Assembly: GCA_903907175.1 (NCBI GenBank)
Contig: CAIVNB010000055.1
Coordinates: 1 to 21,566 of the forward strand
Length of the DNA: 21,566 bases
Origin: an uncultured bacterium
GTDB lineage: Bacteria; Patescibacteriota; Minisyncoccia; Phycocordibacterales; UBA9973
Reading direction: 5' to 3'
The translations under genes and the position numbers were made by a program. The notes beneath the pieces are model-generated. The model saw only the letters and a list, made by a program, of their open reading frames with translations, had not been told where the DNA came from and did no database searches. Positions 13,630-18,937 of this stretch are shown here, one piece after another (position 1 is the first letter of the stretch; every line of letters starts with the position of its first letter).

Positions 13630-14169
13630 CTAACGAACAAAATTTACTATATACCCCCAAGGCAGATTAGATAAAAAAATTAAAACATAAAGGATAGAAA
13701 ATATAAGCGGAATCAATTTTTCTGTACTTGAAAGGGGTAAATATTTTTTTCTATCTTTACCTTTACCCAAAAGCTCCCATTCTGTTTTGAAAAGAGATAA
13801 TGGTAATTTCTTTTCGGCTGAATGAAGCACTGCAAATTTTGCTCTATTTAATTCACTATAAGATTTGATTATCCTGTACCAACAATAACAAATTGCTATT
13901 CCAACAAACGGCACCATCATGAAGACGATTGGTGTTTCTATTGGACCTTTTATTTCAAAATAACCTAAGATACCCATAATCGCAGTATTAATAGCCAAGA
14001 AAAATTCATTTGATTTTGCCCTACGTTCATTTCCAGAATTAGATACGTGTATATAAATACGATATTGTTCTAAATAGTGATCAATATACCGATCAGGATG
14101 ATTCTCTTTATGATCGTGGTATCTTTCATATAGCAAATTATCTATGTCTTCCCTTTCTATTTCACTCAT
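13630..14169 (-). CDS. RipA-like small multi-pass membrane protein
   Basis: A 179-aa protein with an acidic, His-rich soluble N-terminus (about 1-45), then three hydrophobic segments (about 56-71, 80-97 and 151-167). Two blocks look like the RipA family of octameric membrane proteins, related in layout to SLATT-type proteins: ERRAKSNEFFLAINTAIMG (48-66) and WYRIIKSYSELNRAKFAVLH (97-116), followed by KTEWELLGKGKDRKKYLPL before the last helix. RipA in Francisella is a cytoplasmic membrane protein needed for growth inside host cells; SLATT proteins are suspected membrane effectors in bacterial conflict systems. I cannot decide between a physiological and a defence role. It has its own leaderless promoter and stands alone, after AlkD. 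Confidence 0.65.
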   Translation of the reverse strand: MSEIEREDIDNLLYERYHDHKENHPDRYIDHYLEQYRIYIHVSNSGNERRAKSNEFFLAINTAIMGILGYFEIKGPIETPIVFMMVPFVGIAICYCWYRIIKSYSELNRAKFAVLHSAEKKLPLSLFKTEWELLGKGKDRKKYLPLSSTEKLIPLIFSILYVLIFLSNLPWGYIVNFVR

Positions 14170-14175
14170 ATTTAA

Positions 14176-14204
14176 ATGATAATTAAATTTTAATAATAAA
14201 GCAA
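14176..14204 (-). promoter_or_regulatory. Leaderless promoter of the RipA-like gene
   Basis: Read leftward: TTGCTT (14204-14199), 17 bp, TATCAT (14181-14176), 6 nt and the ATG at 14169. The -35 element begins 1 nt past the AlkD stop, so the whole 36-bp gap is used by the promoter. Confidence 0.72.
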
Positions 14205-14205
14205 A

Positions 14206-14925
14206 CTATTTTAATTTTAAATAATATTGTCGTTTTGGTTCAGGTAATCTCTCTATTGCATAGCGAAGCATCGTACGAGGCATATTTTTATAATTTTCTT
14301 TTAAAAATTCTTCAAGTTTTTTTTCTGAAACACGCTTCCCGACTTCACGAAGCATCCATCCACAAGCTTTATGAATCAAATCGTGCTTGTCATGGATAAG
14401 TATTTTTACAATTTTAAAAGTCCATTCAAATTCACCAGCATAAATAAATTGAAATGTAGAAATAATAGCAATTCGTCTCTCCCAAAGATTTTTCGATTTA
14501 GCAAAACGTAATAAAATCTCTCTATCTTTGTTTAAAAGATAACTCCCAAATACTTTTGGTGCTGATAAATCTACTAAATCCCAATTATTTATATTTTTTG
14601 CATGTTTTAAATAAAATTTATAAATTTCTTTTTTCTCTTTTTCATTAGCTTTTTTATATTTTTCAACTAATATAAACACTGCGACCAAACGCTCTTCATG
14701 GATTTTACTCTGTATTAACTCATCAACAAGACCAAGCGAAATATCAAAATATTTTCTTGCTACCTTTCTAGAGTCTGGCACAATCACTCCTAAAAACACA
14801 TCCCCCTCCCCGTATTGCCCTTCCCCAGTTTTGAAAAAACGCGACAATAGTTGTGCCTTTTCCTTATTTTTATAAAGTGCGAGATCTCGCTTAATTCTTA
14901 TTAAACTAATTTGATTATTAGACAT
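14206..14925 (-). CDS. alkD: AlkD-type DNA alkylation repair glycosylase
   Basis: AlkD removes alkylated bases such as 3-methyladenine and 7-methylguanine through a solenoid of HEAT-like helical repeats that traps the lesion without flipping the base. The 239-aa protein is all-helical and shows the family segments GDVFLGVIVPDSRKVARKY, IHEERLVAVFILVEKY, the key NNWDLVDLSAP (113-123, with the Trp and Asp that contact the lesion), NLWERRIAIIST (146-157, catalytic Trp/Arg region) and IHKACGWMLREVGKR (184-198). The length is normal (~230). It starts 8 nt inside the end of mscL, so the two are translationally coupled; no functional link between them is known. Confidence 0.93.
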   Translation of the reverse strand: MSNNQISLIRIKRDLALYKNKEKAQLLSRFFKTGEGQYGEGDVFLGVIVPDSRKVARKYFDISLGLVDELIQSKIHEERLVAVFILVEKYKKANEKEKKEIYKFYLKHAKNINNWDLVDLSAPKVFGSYLLNKDREILLRFAKSKNLWERRIAIISTFQFIYAGEFEWTFKIVKILIHDKHDLIHKACGWMLREVGKRVSEKKLEEFLKENYKNMPRTMLRYAIERLPEPKRQYYLKLK

Positions 14926-15343
14926 TTTCTACAGGAATTGGTTCAGGTAATTTAGCTGTACAAAATGCACACCTTTTAGCCATCATTGGAATCTCACTTA
15001 AACATTCAGGACATTTTTTGCTTGCAGGGTCTGCTGGTGCTTCTTTTTTACTTTTTGAAATCAATAAATTTATGGGTACAACAACAAAAAAATAGACAAC
15101 CACTGAAACAATTAAAAAAGAAATCAAAGCATTTAAAATATTGCCAACCATAAACTGGCTTCCGTTTACAGTAAAATGTAAACCAGAAAAATCTGGCGCT
15201 TTGACGATAGCTCCAATAAATGGAGTAACCAAATCTTTAACAAGAGCATTTACAATACCAGTAAAAGCGGCCCCGATTACGACACCGACTGCTAGGTCAA
15301 CTACATTCCCTCTTAAGATAAATTGTTTAAATCCTTTCAACAT
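14918..15343 (-). CDS. mscL: Large-conductance mechanosensitive channel with zinc-ribbon tail
   Basis: MscL opens under membrane tension and releases solutes on osmotic downshock. The N-terminal amphipathic helix and pore helix are canonical: FKQFILRGNVVDLAVGVVIG, then ALVKDLVTPFIG. A periplasmic loop (about 45-62) and the second helix (about 66-95, with FVVVPINLLIS) follow. Instead of the usual cytoplasmic helical bundle, the C-terminus (106-141) carries C111-x2-C114 and C125-x2-C128 in KKCPECLSEIPMMAKRCAFC, a zinc-ribbon. This arrangement occurs in some MscL homologues, but its function is not established. It starts 23 nt after the 48-aa microprotein gene and overlaps alkD by 8 nt, forming a three-gene unit. 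Confidence 0.95.
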   Translation of the reverse strand: MLKGFKQFILRGNVVDLAVGVVIGAAFTGIVNALVKDLVTPFIGAIVKAPDFSGLHFTVNGSQFMVGNILNALISFLIVSVVVYFFVVVPINLLISKSKKEAPADPASKKCPECLSEIPMMAKRCAFCTAKLPEPIPVENV

Positions 15344-15366
15344 AAATATTTTTTATTATTTATAAA

Positions 15367-15513
15367 TTATTTAATTTCATCAAAGCCATAAAATGCATCT
15401 TGATATACTTGATTTCGTAAAATAAAAAACTGTTTTACCGCCAGAAAAACAGTGAAGGATGCTATTAAAAGCAAGGAGGCTACTTTTACACTAAATGTCA
15501 TGTCGTTGTCCAC
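15367..15513 (-). CDS. 48-aa single-pass membrane microprotein upstream of mscL
   Basis: This short frame starts with GTG at 15513 (VDNDMTFS); a second possible start is ATG at 15501. It has one hydrophobic helix (VKVASLLLIASFTVFLAV), then a cytoplasmic-type segment KQFFILRNQVYQ and an acidic end YGFDEIK. A perfect TATAAT (15526-15521) ends 7 nt before the GTG, matching the leaderless pattern of other genes here and favouring that start. The mscL ATG comes 23 nt after its stop, so mscL and alkD are probably in the same transcript. No family is recognised. The call rests on promoter position, an uninterrupted frame with a sensible membrane topology and operon placement; it is short enough to be missed by gene callers. 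Confidence 0.6.
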   Translation of the reverse strand: MDNDMTFSVKVASLLLIASFTVFLAVKQFFILRNQVYQDAFYGFDEIK

Positions 15514-15549
15514 GGTTTATATTATATATTATTTCTCTAATTTTTAAAA

Positions 15550-15840
15550 TCATTCTACAATTTTAGCATCCACTTTTATTGTTTCACTTTTTTCTTCTAC
15601 CTTATTACCAAAATTACTCATTCGTTTTTTAAAAATCTTATTTGCAAAACTTGCCATACCCCAAATAAAAAGTGAGAAAACCAATGCGCCTATGAGCATT
15701 AAGACAAAAAAGAATTTCGCAAGAAAATATGGCCCACCAAAAAGGTGTGTATACCCTAAAATATAAAGGATAATCAAAAGCAAGAAACTATTCCCAATTT
15801 TTATTTTTCTGAAATACATAAGAAATGTATTATATACCAT
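15550..15840 (-). CDS. Small two-helix membrane protein, 96 aa
   Basis: Two hydrophobic segments (about 17-32, FLLLIILYILGYTHL, and 41-63, LAKFFFVLMLIGALVFSLFIWG) are joined by a short loop with GGPYF. They are followed by a basic, then acidic cytoplasmic tail that ends in KSETIKVDAKIVE. No family is recognised. A TATAAT covers codons 3-4 of this frame (15834-15829) and ends 9 nt before the next ATG at 15819, so the real product may be the 89-aa form starting MYFRKIKIG. It lies 25 nt downstream of the terminator of the next gene up, so it is an independent unit. Confidence 0.7.
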   Translation of the reverse strand: MVYNTFLMYFRKIKIGNSFLLLIILYILGYTHLFGGPYFLAKFFFVLMLIGALVFSLFIWGMASFANKIFKKRMSNFGNKVEEKSETIKVDAKIVE

Positions 15841-15864
15841 AAATCATCTTATTAAAAATAAAAA

Positions 15865-15888
15865 ACTCCTTGCCTGAATACAAGGAGT
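15865..15888 (-). terminator. Intrinsic terminator of the 122-aa orphan gene
   Basis: An 8-bp perfect stem, ACTCCTTG (15865-15872) and CAAGGAGT (15881-15888), with an 8-nt loop. Read leftward it is followed by TTTTTATTTTTAAT. It lies 24 nt past the stop of the gene ending at 15913. Confidence 0.8.
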
Positions 15889-15912
15889 GACTAAAATATT
15901 ATTATTAAAAAA

Positions 15913-16281
15913 CTAATTTAACATGGAAAGAAATCGATTTCTTACTTCTTTTTCGACTTTCCCCACAAAGTCAAAAGAGAAAAAACAGCATTCAGTCTGT
16001 GCGATTTTTTTTGCACATTCTATGTCACCGACACTGACATTGCAGACAAGAGCAATTTTCATCCCCTCTTTTCCATATTCATTCCTGAACTTTTCAAAAT
16101 CAGAAAATTGGATAAGGTCTTCTGAGGAAATTACTAACAGGTCTACTGGCTCTTCGTTTTCAATAATAATGTCTCTTGAAAATACGACTGCCTTGCTTTT
16201 CGCAATGTCATGGATGTTGTGGATCATCCTTTTGGTGAATTTATCACCAAAAATCAAAACTTTCTTTTTTTCTTTTTTCAT
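15913..16281 (-). CDS. Orphan Rossmann-like protein, 122 aa
   Basis: From ATG 16281 the product begins MKKEKKKVLIFGDKFTKRM, a beta strand followed by a helix, and continues with further strands: KAVVFSRDIII, VDLLVISSEDL, GMKIALVCNVS, QTECCFFSFDFVG. The alternation looks like a small Rossmann or receiver-like fold, but there is no conserved phospho-Asp pocket, so I do not call it a response regulator. Upstream in-frame ATG (16329) and TTG (16368) codons would add up to 29 residues of Cys/Phe-rich, uncharged sequence that looks non-coding, so the shorter start is chosen. A promoter at 16427-16399 would leave a leader of about 110 nt. A clear terminator follows. Confidence 0.6.
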   Translation of the reverse strand: MKKEKKKVLIFGDKFTKRMIHNIHDIAKSKAVVFSRDIIIENEEPVDLLVISSEDLIQFSDFEKFRNEYGKEGMKIALVCNVSVGDIECAKKIAQTECCFFSFDFVGKVEKEVRNRFLSMLN

Positions 16282-16398
16282 GAGTTCTATTTTTAGGTTA
16301 GGAAATTGTTGAATTGTCGCTATCCCCATAAAGAAACAAAGACAATCCAACAACATACAAAAACCCAAAAACTTTTTTGAAAGAACTAAACCACCAAG

Positions 16399-16427
16399 AC
16401 TTTATCAAAAATCTTATATTCAGTCAA
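16399..16427 (-). promoter_or_regulatory. Promoter upstream of the 122-aa orphan gene
   Basis: Read leftward: TTGACT (16427-16422), 17 bp, TAAAGT (16404-16399). It starts 23 nt after the PspC stop. The predicted start site is near 16392, so the mRNA would carry about 110 nt before the ATG at 16281, unlike the leaderless genes of the window. Confidence 0.5.
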
Positions 16428-16449
16428 TTTTTTTAAAAACAAGGTAGAG

Positions 16450-16674
16450 TTATTCTGCTTTTTCGTGAACTGTTTCAGGTTTTTTTGGCATAACCATCGC
16501 CATAAAAATATAAGCAATAATCCCAGGAAAAACTGCAGTGAAAACACTTATGATAATATAAGCAACTCGAAAGAGTACTGGGTCAACTTCAAAATATTCC
16601 CCGAGTCCACCCATTACCCCAGCGATAACTTTATTGTCTCTACTTTTATATAGTCTTTTACTATTATTTTTCAT
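16450..16674 (-). CDS. PspC-domain membrane protein
   Basis: A 74-aa protein that is essentially one PspC domain. KRLYKSRDNKVIAGVMGGLG at the N-terminus is the amphipathic segment, GEYFEVDPVLFRV carries the typical D-P-x-x-x-R, and a single long hydrophobic helix follows (about 38-62, with FTAVFPGIIAYIFMAMVMP). In proteobacteria PspC senses membrane stress with PspB and helps induce the phage-shock response; in many other bacteria stand-alone PspC proteins are poorly understood. No PspA or PspB gene is in the window. A TATACT preceded by TGA ends 9 nt before the ATG, a probable extended -10 promoter. Confidence 0.9.
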   Translation of the reverse strand: MKNNSKRLYKSRDNKVIAGVMGGLGEYFEVDPVLFRVAYIIISVFTAVFPGIIAYIFMAMVMPKKPETVHEKAE

Positions 16675-16707
16675 ATTAATATCAGTATATCACAATTTAT
16701 TTTCCTC

Positions 16708-16740
16708 AAAACCTAGCAAGAACTGTTCTTGCTAGGTTTT
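16708..16740. repeat. Palindromic repeat, copy 1 of 3
   Basis: A perfect 15-bp stem, AAAACCTAGCAAGAA (16708-16722) and its complement (16726-16740), with a CTG loop. Unlike the other two copies it lies upstream of genes on both sides (PspC to the left, the 106-aa gene to the right), where no annotated transcript should end. On the right it is followed by GTTTTC. Confidence 0.85.
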
Positions 16741-16746
16741 GTTTTC

Positions 16747-16775
16747 TTGACTAAAAACTTTATTTATGATAAAAC
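16747..16775 (+). promoter_or_regulatory. Promoter of the 106-aa gene with a long structured leader
   Basis: TTGACT (16747-16752), a 17-bp spacer and TAAAAC (16770-16775), preceded by TGA so that it is also an extended -10. The predicted start is near 16782, giving a leader of about 110 nt that contains the 18-bp inverted repeat at 16808-16861. Confidence 0.5.
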
Positions 16776-16807
16776 TACAATAAATAACTCTTTGAAATAT
16801 AGCTATA

Positions 16808-16861
16808 TTTGATTTGTAAAACTTTGAAAATCACCTAGTTTTTAAAGCTTTACAAATCAAA
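16808..16861 (+). promoter_or_regulatory. Long leader hairpin upstream of the 106-aa gene
   Basis: Two 18-nt arms (16808-16825 and 16844-16861; the outer 13 bp TTTGATTTGTAAA pair perfectly, with one A-C mismatch further in) enclose an 18-nt loop that can itself pair AAAA with TTTT. No T-run follows on either strand, so it is not an intrinsic terminator. It would form a stable hairpin in the 5' leader or act as a protein-binding palindrome. The function is unknown. Confidence 0.6.
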
Positions 16862-16892
16862 ACAAGTTGTTAAACCTTTAATTTCATCAGTC

Positions 16893-17213
16893 ATGGAAAA
16901 ACTAGAATTATTAGATTACCTGAAAAATATAACGGGTAAACGTTTTAGCTTTACTTACCCAATCCACGACATGGGAAAAGGGGTAAGTCTTTTGGCCGGG
17001 AAATATACCGACCACAAAAGAAACACTCACCTAGTAGTATATTTATACTGGTTTGGGAGTAGTGAAATCCCAAAAAACAAACTTGTTCTTGATGAGATTG
17101 ACTATCCTCGTCGAGACATATACCCAGTCTCAAGTAGCTGGCTAAGAAGCCAGTTATATCTAAGAATCATTGGGAAAGAATTTTTCTTCCAAATGGAACC
17201 TCCACTAAAATAA
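16893..17213 (+). CDS. Orphan protein, 106 aa
   Basis: No family is recognised. The protein is soluble, mixed alpha/beta and aromatic-rich. It begins MEKLELLDYLKNITGKRFSF and continues with VSLLAGKYTDHK, then HLVVYLYWFGSSEIPKNK, then a basic/aromatic part (DYPRRDIYPVSSSWLRSQLY) and ends FFFQMEPPLK. There is no metal-binding or nucleotide-binding motif and no membrane segment. It is the first gene of a short rightward unit and has a promoter with a ~110-nt structured leader. The second gene follows after 24 nt. Both neighbours outside this unit run leftward, so it is a two-gene island framed by two copies of the palindromic repeat. Confidence 0.65.
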   Translation: MEKLELLDYLKNITGKRFSFTYPIHDMGKGVSLLAGKYTDHKRNTHLVVYLYWFGSSEIPKNKLVLDEIDYPRRDIYPVSSSWLRSQLYLRIIGKEFFFQMEPPLK

Positions 17214-17237
17214 TTTAACTAAACTAAATTTATACCT

Positions 17238-17456
17238 ATGATGAAAAAATATCACGTCTTTGGGTCAGAAGAAAAACTCAAAGAACTAGCAAGTGCCTTA
17301 AAAGGAAAAGGCATCCATGTTGAAAAGGAAAAAGAAGACACAAGATTCTATTCCAACGAAACACCAAAATTAAGTTTTCAACTAACCAAAAAACAGGCCT
17401 CAGGAATTAAAATTTTCAAAAAATTAAACCTGAGACCGATATGTAGCGAAATATAA
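17238..17456 (+). CDS. Orphan basic protein, 72 aa
   Basis: No family is recognised. The product is Lys-rich and small: MMKKYHVFGSEEKLKELASA suggests a strand-helix start, then GKGIHVEKEKEDTRFYSNE, LSFQLTKKQASGIKIFKKLN and a short end with one Cys (PICSEI). It could be a beta-alpha-beta domain of ferredoxin-like size, but nothing decides its role. Two ATG codons stand at the start; the second follows a TTTATA by exactly 6 nt, so the 71-aa form is possible. The 3' side continues into a structured region and an intrinsic terminator at 17561-17593. Confidence 0.6.
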   Translation: MMKKYHVFGSEEKLKELASALKGKGIHVEKEKEDTRFYSNETPKLSFQLTKKQASGIKIFKKLNLRPICSEI

Positions 17457-17560
17457 GGCATACCCCGTACGGCATTCTTCCCTTCTTCTAGTGCTAAGTC
17501 GGAGCAAGACGGATTTCTAGTCCGTCCATTAAAATGGTCAGTTGTTCATTTCTGATCATT
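17457..17560 (+). ncRNA. Candidate structured RNA or 3' UTR element
   Basis: Between the 72-aa gene and its terminator lie 104 bases that are less AT-rich than the surroundings and hold consecutive hairpins: TGCT/AGCA (17492-17495 with 17503-17506), GACGGA/TCCGTC with a 7-nt loop (17508-17513 with 17521-17526) and GGTCAG/CTGATC (17536-17541 with 17552-17557). The first two, with one nucleotide between, imitate the D-arm and anticodon arm of a tRNA, but acceptor and T arms are absent. It may be a small RNA, a processed 3' UTR or a tRNA relic. Nothing shows expression. Confidence 0.35.
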
Positions 17561-17593
17561 ACCTCTTGAGAGAATTTACTCAAGAGGTTTTTT
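17561..17593 (+). terminator. Intrinsic terminator of the two-gene orphan unit
   Basis: A 10-bp stem, ACCTCTTGAG (17561-17570) and CTCAAGAGGT (17579-17588), an 8-nt loop and six T. It ends the rightward unit 16893-17456 together with the structured stretch before it. Confidence 0.87.
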
Positions 17594-17611
17594 ATTTTCC
17601 GTAACTCCAAA

Positions 17612-17642
17612 AAACCTAGCAAGAACGGTTCTTGCTAGGTTT
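17612..17642. repeat. Palindromic repeat, copy 2 of 3 (also terminator of the peroxiredoxin gene)
   Basis: A 14-bp stem, AAACCTAGCAAGAA (17612-17625) and its complement (17629-17642), with a CGG loop; it differs from copy 1 only in the loop within this core. Read leftward it is followed by TTTTGG after the GGTTT arm, giving a T-run, and lies 16 nt past the peroxiredoxin stop, so it probably ends that transcript. Confidence 0.85.
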
Positions 17643-17658
17643 CAAAGTTTTTTACATA

Positions 17659-18090
17659 TTACTCCCCTTTTATGTCTTCTAGTATTTGCATTGCGTGACT
17701 TGCAGGGTCTACTTTTGGATAAACTTTTACAATAACTCCTTTATCAATCAGATACGAAATGCGTTTTGTAAAAATTGGTGAAAATGCACCATATTCTTTT
17801 ATCACTTTTTTCTTTGGGTCAGACAAAAGTGTAAATGGCAGATTATATTTCTGGCGGAACTTAGTATGGCTTTCAGGCGAATCGGCAGATACTCCGAGCA
17901 CCGTGATTCCAGCTTTTTTGAAATCATCATAAACCTCTGTAATCATGCAAGCTTCCTTTGTGCATCCTGGTGTATCGTCTTTTGGATAGAAATACAACAA
18001 TACTTTCCCCTTAAAGTTTGATAATTTCTGCTCGACATTATCTTGGTCTTTTAATGTAAAATCTATAATTTTTGTTCCTTGTTTTAACAT
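17659..18090 (-). CDS. bcp: Thioredoxin-dependent peroxiredoxin (BCP/PrxQ type)
   Basis: A cytoplasmic thiol peroxidase that reduces hydrogen and organic peroxides with electrons from thioredoxin. The 143-aa product has FKGKVLLYFYPKDDTPGCTKEAC, with the peroxidatic Cys43 in TPGCT and a resolving Cys48 in the PGCTxEAC layout of two-Cys BCP proteins. FTLLSDPKKKVIKEYGA and the Arg in KRISYLID belong to the same family. ATG 18090 lies 6 nt after a perfect TATAAT, so the longer frame starting at 18150 (which would add 20 odd residues) is rejected. The gene is monocistronic, flanked by palindrome copies 2 and 3. Confidence 0.95.
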   Translation of the reverse strand: MLKQGTKIIDFTLKDQDNVEQKLSNFKGKVLLYFYPKDDTPGCTKEACMITEVYDDFKKAGITVLGVSADSPESHTKFRQKYNLPFTLLSDPKKKVIKEYGAFSPIFTKRISYLIDKGVIVKVYPKVDPASHAMQILEDIKGE

Positions 18091-18096
18091 ACATTT

Positions 18097-18102
18097 ATTA
18101 TA
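18097..18102 (-). promoter_or_regulatory. Leaderless -10 element of the peroxiredoxin gene
   Basis: Read leftward: TATAAT (18102-18097), 6 nt, ATG at 18090. No convincing -35. It decides the peroxiredoxin start codon. Confidence 0.6.
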
Positions 18103-18159
18103 CCGCACATAAAATGAAAACATCATGAAGTTTCTATTAAAATACTGCAACCCATAAAC

Positions 18160-18182
18160 CTAGCAAGGACTGTCCTTGCTAG
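18160..18182. repeat. Palindromic repeat, copy 3 of 3 (after the restriction-modification operon)
   Basis: A 10-bp stem, CTAGCAAGGA (18160-18169) and TCCTTGCTAG (18173-18182), with a CTG loop. Compared with copies 1 and 2, one A-T pair of the stem is a G-C pair: both arms changed, so pairing is kept. It abuts the TAA of the second methyltransferase gene and probably ends the operon transcript, although only three T follow on that strand. Confidence 0.8.
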
Positions 18183-18932
18183 TTACTTTTGGAAAATAAA
18201 CAAATGTTCATGCATGATAAGTAAAAAATTTCCTTCTTTTGATTTATTTACCCAAAAGCCTGTGGCCTTGCAATTAAATTGTCTTTTTATGATATCTTCT
18301 TTCAATTTGAATCCAACTTTCAAAAATCTATCCATCACTTTAAATGCCATCGGCTGATACATTTTTTGCCTTCTCGTGTCCCCTATTAAAATTGCACAAT
18401 ATTTCCCTGGTTTTAAAACTCGATATAATTCTTTTGCTACTTTTTCTATTTCATCCACAAAAGCATCTATGTCGTGAATATTCGATAAGTCTTCTTTTAT
18501 TTTTCCATCGCTGTATTTGATAATATCTGCATACGGCGGATGAGTTAAAACAAAATCAATTTCATTGTCTTTAATAAAACTCATATCCCGAGCATCGCAT
18601 TTCATAACTCGTTGCTTTGATTTATTTGGCACTTCAAATTCCAAAGACTTTTTTGTCCTCTCTAGTGCTTCTTCATTTACATCAATACAAGTAATATGTC
18701 GATTTAAAATTTTTGCTTCTATCGCAGTTGTTCCTCCACCGATCATACAATCTAGTAAATGATCTTTTTCTTTCGAATATCTTAAAATTAAATTTCGAAC
18801 AACCTCCGGCGACCAATTCCCGCGCCAATCAGAAGCATGCGTAGCCCAATTGCCCCGTCTGGGAAAAGCCCAAACCGTCGTGCATTCCATCTCAAAATTA
18901 TCTGGATGAAGTTTTAATTCTTTTGTAGACAT
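18183..18932 (-). CDS. DNA methyltransferase (N4-cytosine or N6-adenine type) of the restriction-modification operon
   Basis: A 249-aa amino-methyltransferase. Before the catalytic core it has a conserved type of lead-in with two Trp-rich units (FPRRGNWATHASDWRGNWSP, 23-42). The SAM site follows: LLDCMIGGGTTAIEA (59-73) and the acidic Asp84 in CIDVN. The catalytic motif IV is VLTHPPYADIIKYS (128-141), where His stands in front of PPY in place of the usual Asp, Asn or Ser. The LYRVLKPGKYCAILIGD strand follows. The choice between adenine-N6 and cytosine-N4 cannot be made by eye. It is the last gene of the operon and starts 5 nt after the stop of the nuclease gene, so it most likely protects the same site as the nuclease, perhaps the strand not modified by the Dam-type enzyme. 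Confidence 0.85.
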   Translation of the reverse strand: MSTKELKLHPDNFEMECTTVWAFPRRGNWATHASDWRGNWSPEVVRNLILRYSKEKDHLLDCMIGGGTTAIEAKILNRHITCIDVNEEALERTKKSLEFEVPNKSKQRVMKCDARDMSFIKDNEIDFVLTHPPYADIIKYSDGKIKEDLSNIHDIDAFVDEIEKVAKELYRVLKPGKYCAILIGDTRRQKMYQPMAFKVMDRFLKVGFKLKEDIIKRQFNCKATGFWVNKSKEGNFLLIMHEHLFIFQK

Positions 18933-18937
18933 AAAAA

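Noticed and set aside
13401..13640. A 79-codon leftward frame opposite the zinc-ribbon microprotein.
   Set aside because: It is a shadow of the Cys-paired + strand gene, has no promoter, and would occupy the divergent promoter region.
16282..16368. The TTG-started N-terminal extension of the 122-aa orphan protein (MGFCMLLDCLCFF).
   Set aside because: It is Cys/Phe/Leu-rich and unlike the charged body, starts with a rare codon without a signal nearby, and the ATG at 16281 begins a typical KKEKKKVLIFG strand.
16708..16740. Palindrome copy 1 as an ordinary gene terminator.
   Set aside because: The PspC gene starts to its left and the 106-aa gene starts to its right, so no annotated transcript ends here; it is listed as a repeat.
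17483..17575. A possible tRNA gene (D-arm-like and anticodon-arm-like hairpins, loop exposing TCT).
   Set aside because: The seven bases before the D-arm (TTCTTCT) have no partner at the right distance, the T-arm lacks a proper 5-bp stem with a TTC loop, and the anticodon stem is 6 bp. Kept only as a structured-RNA candidate.
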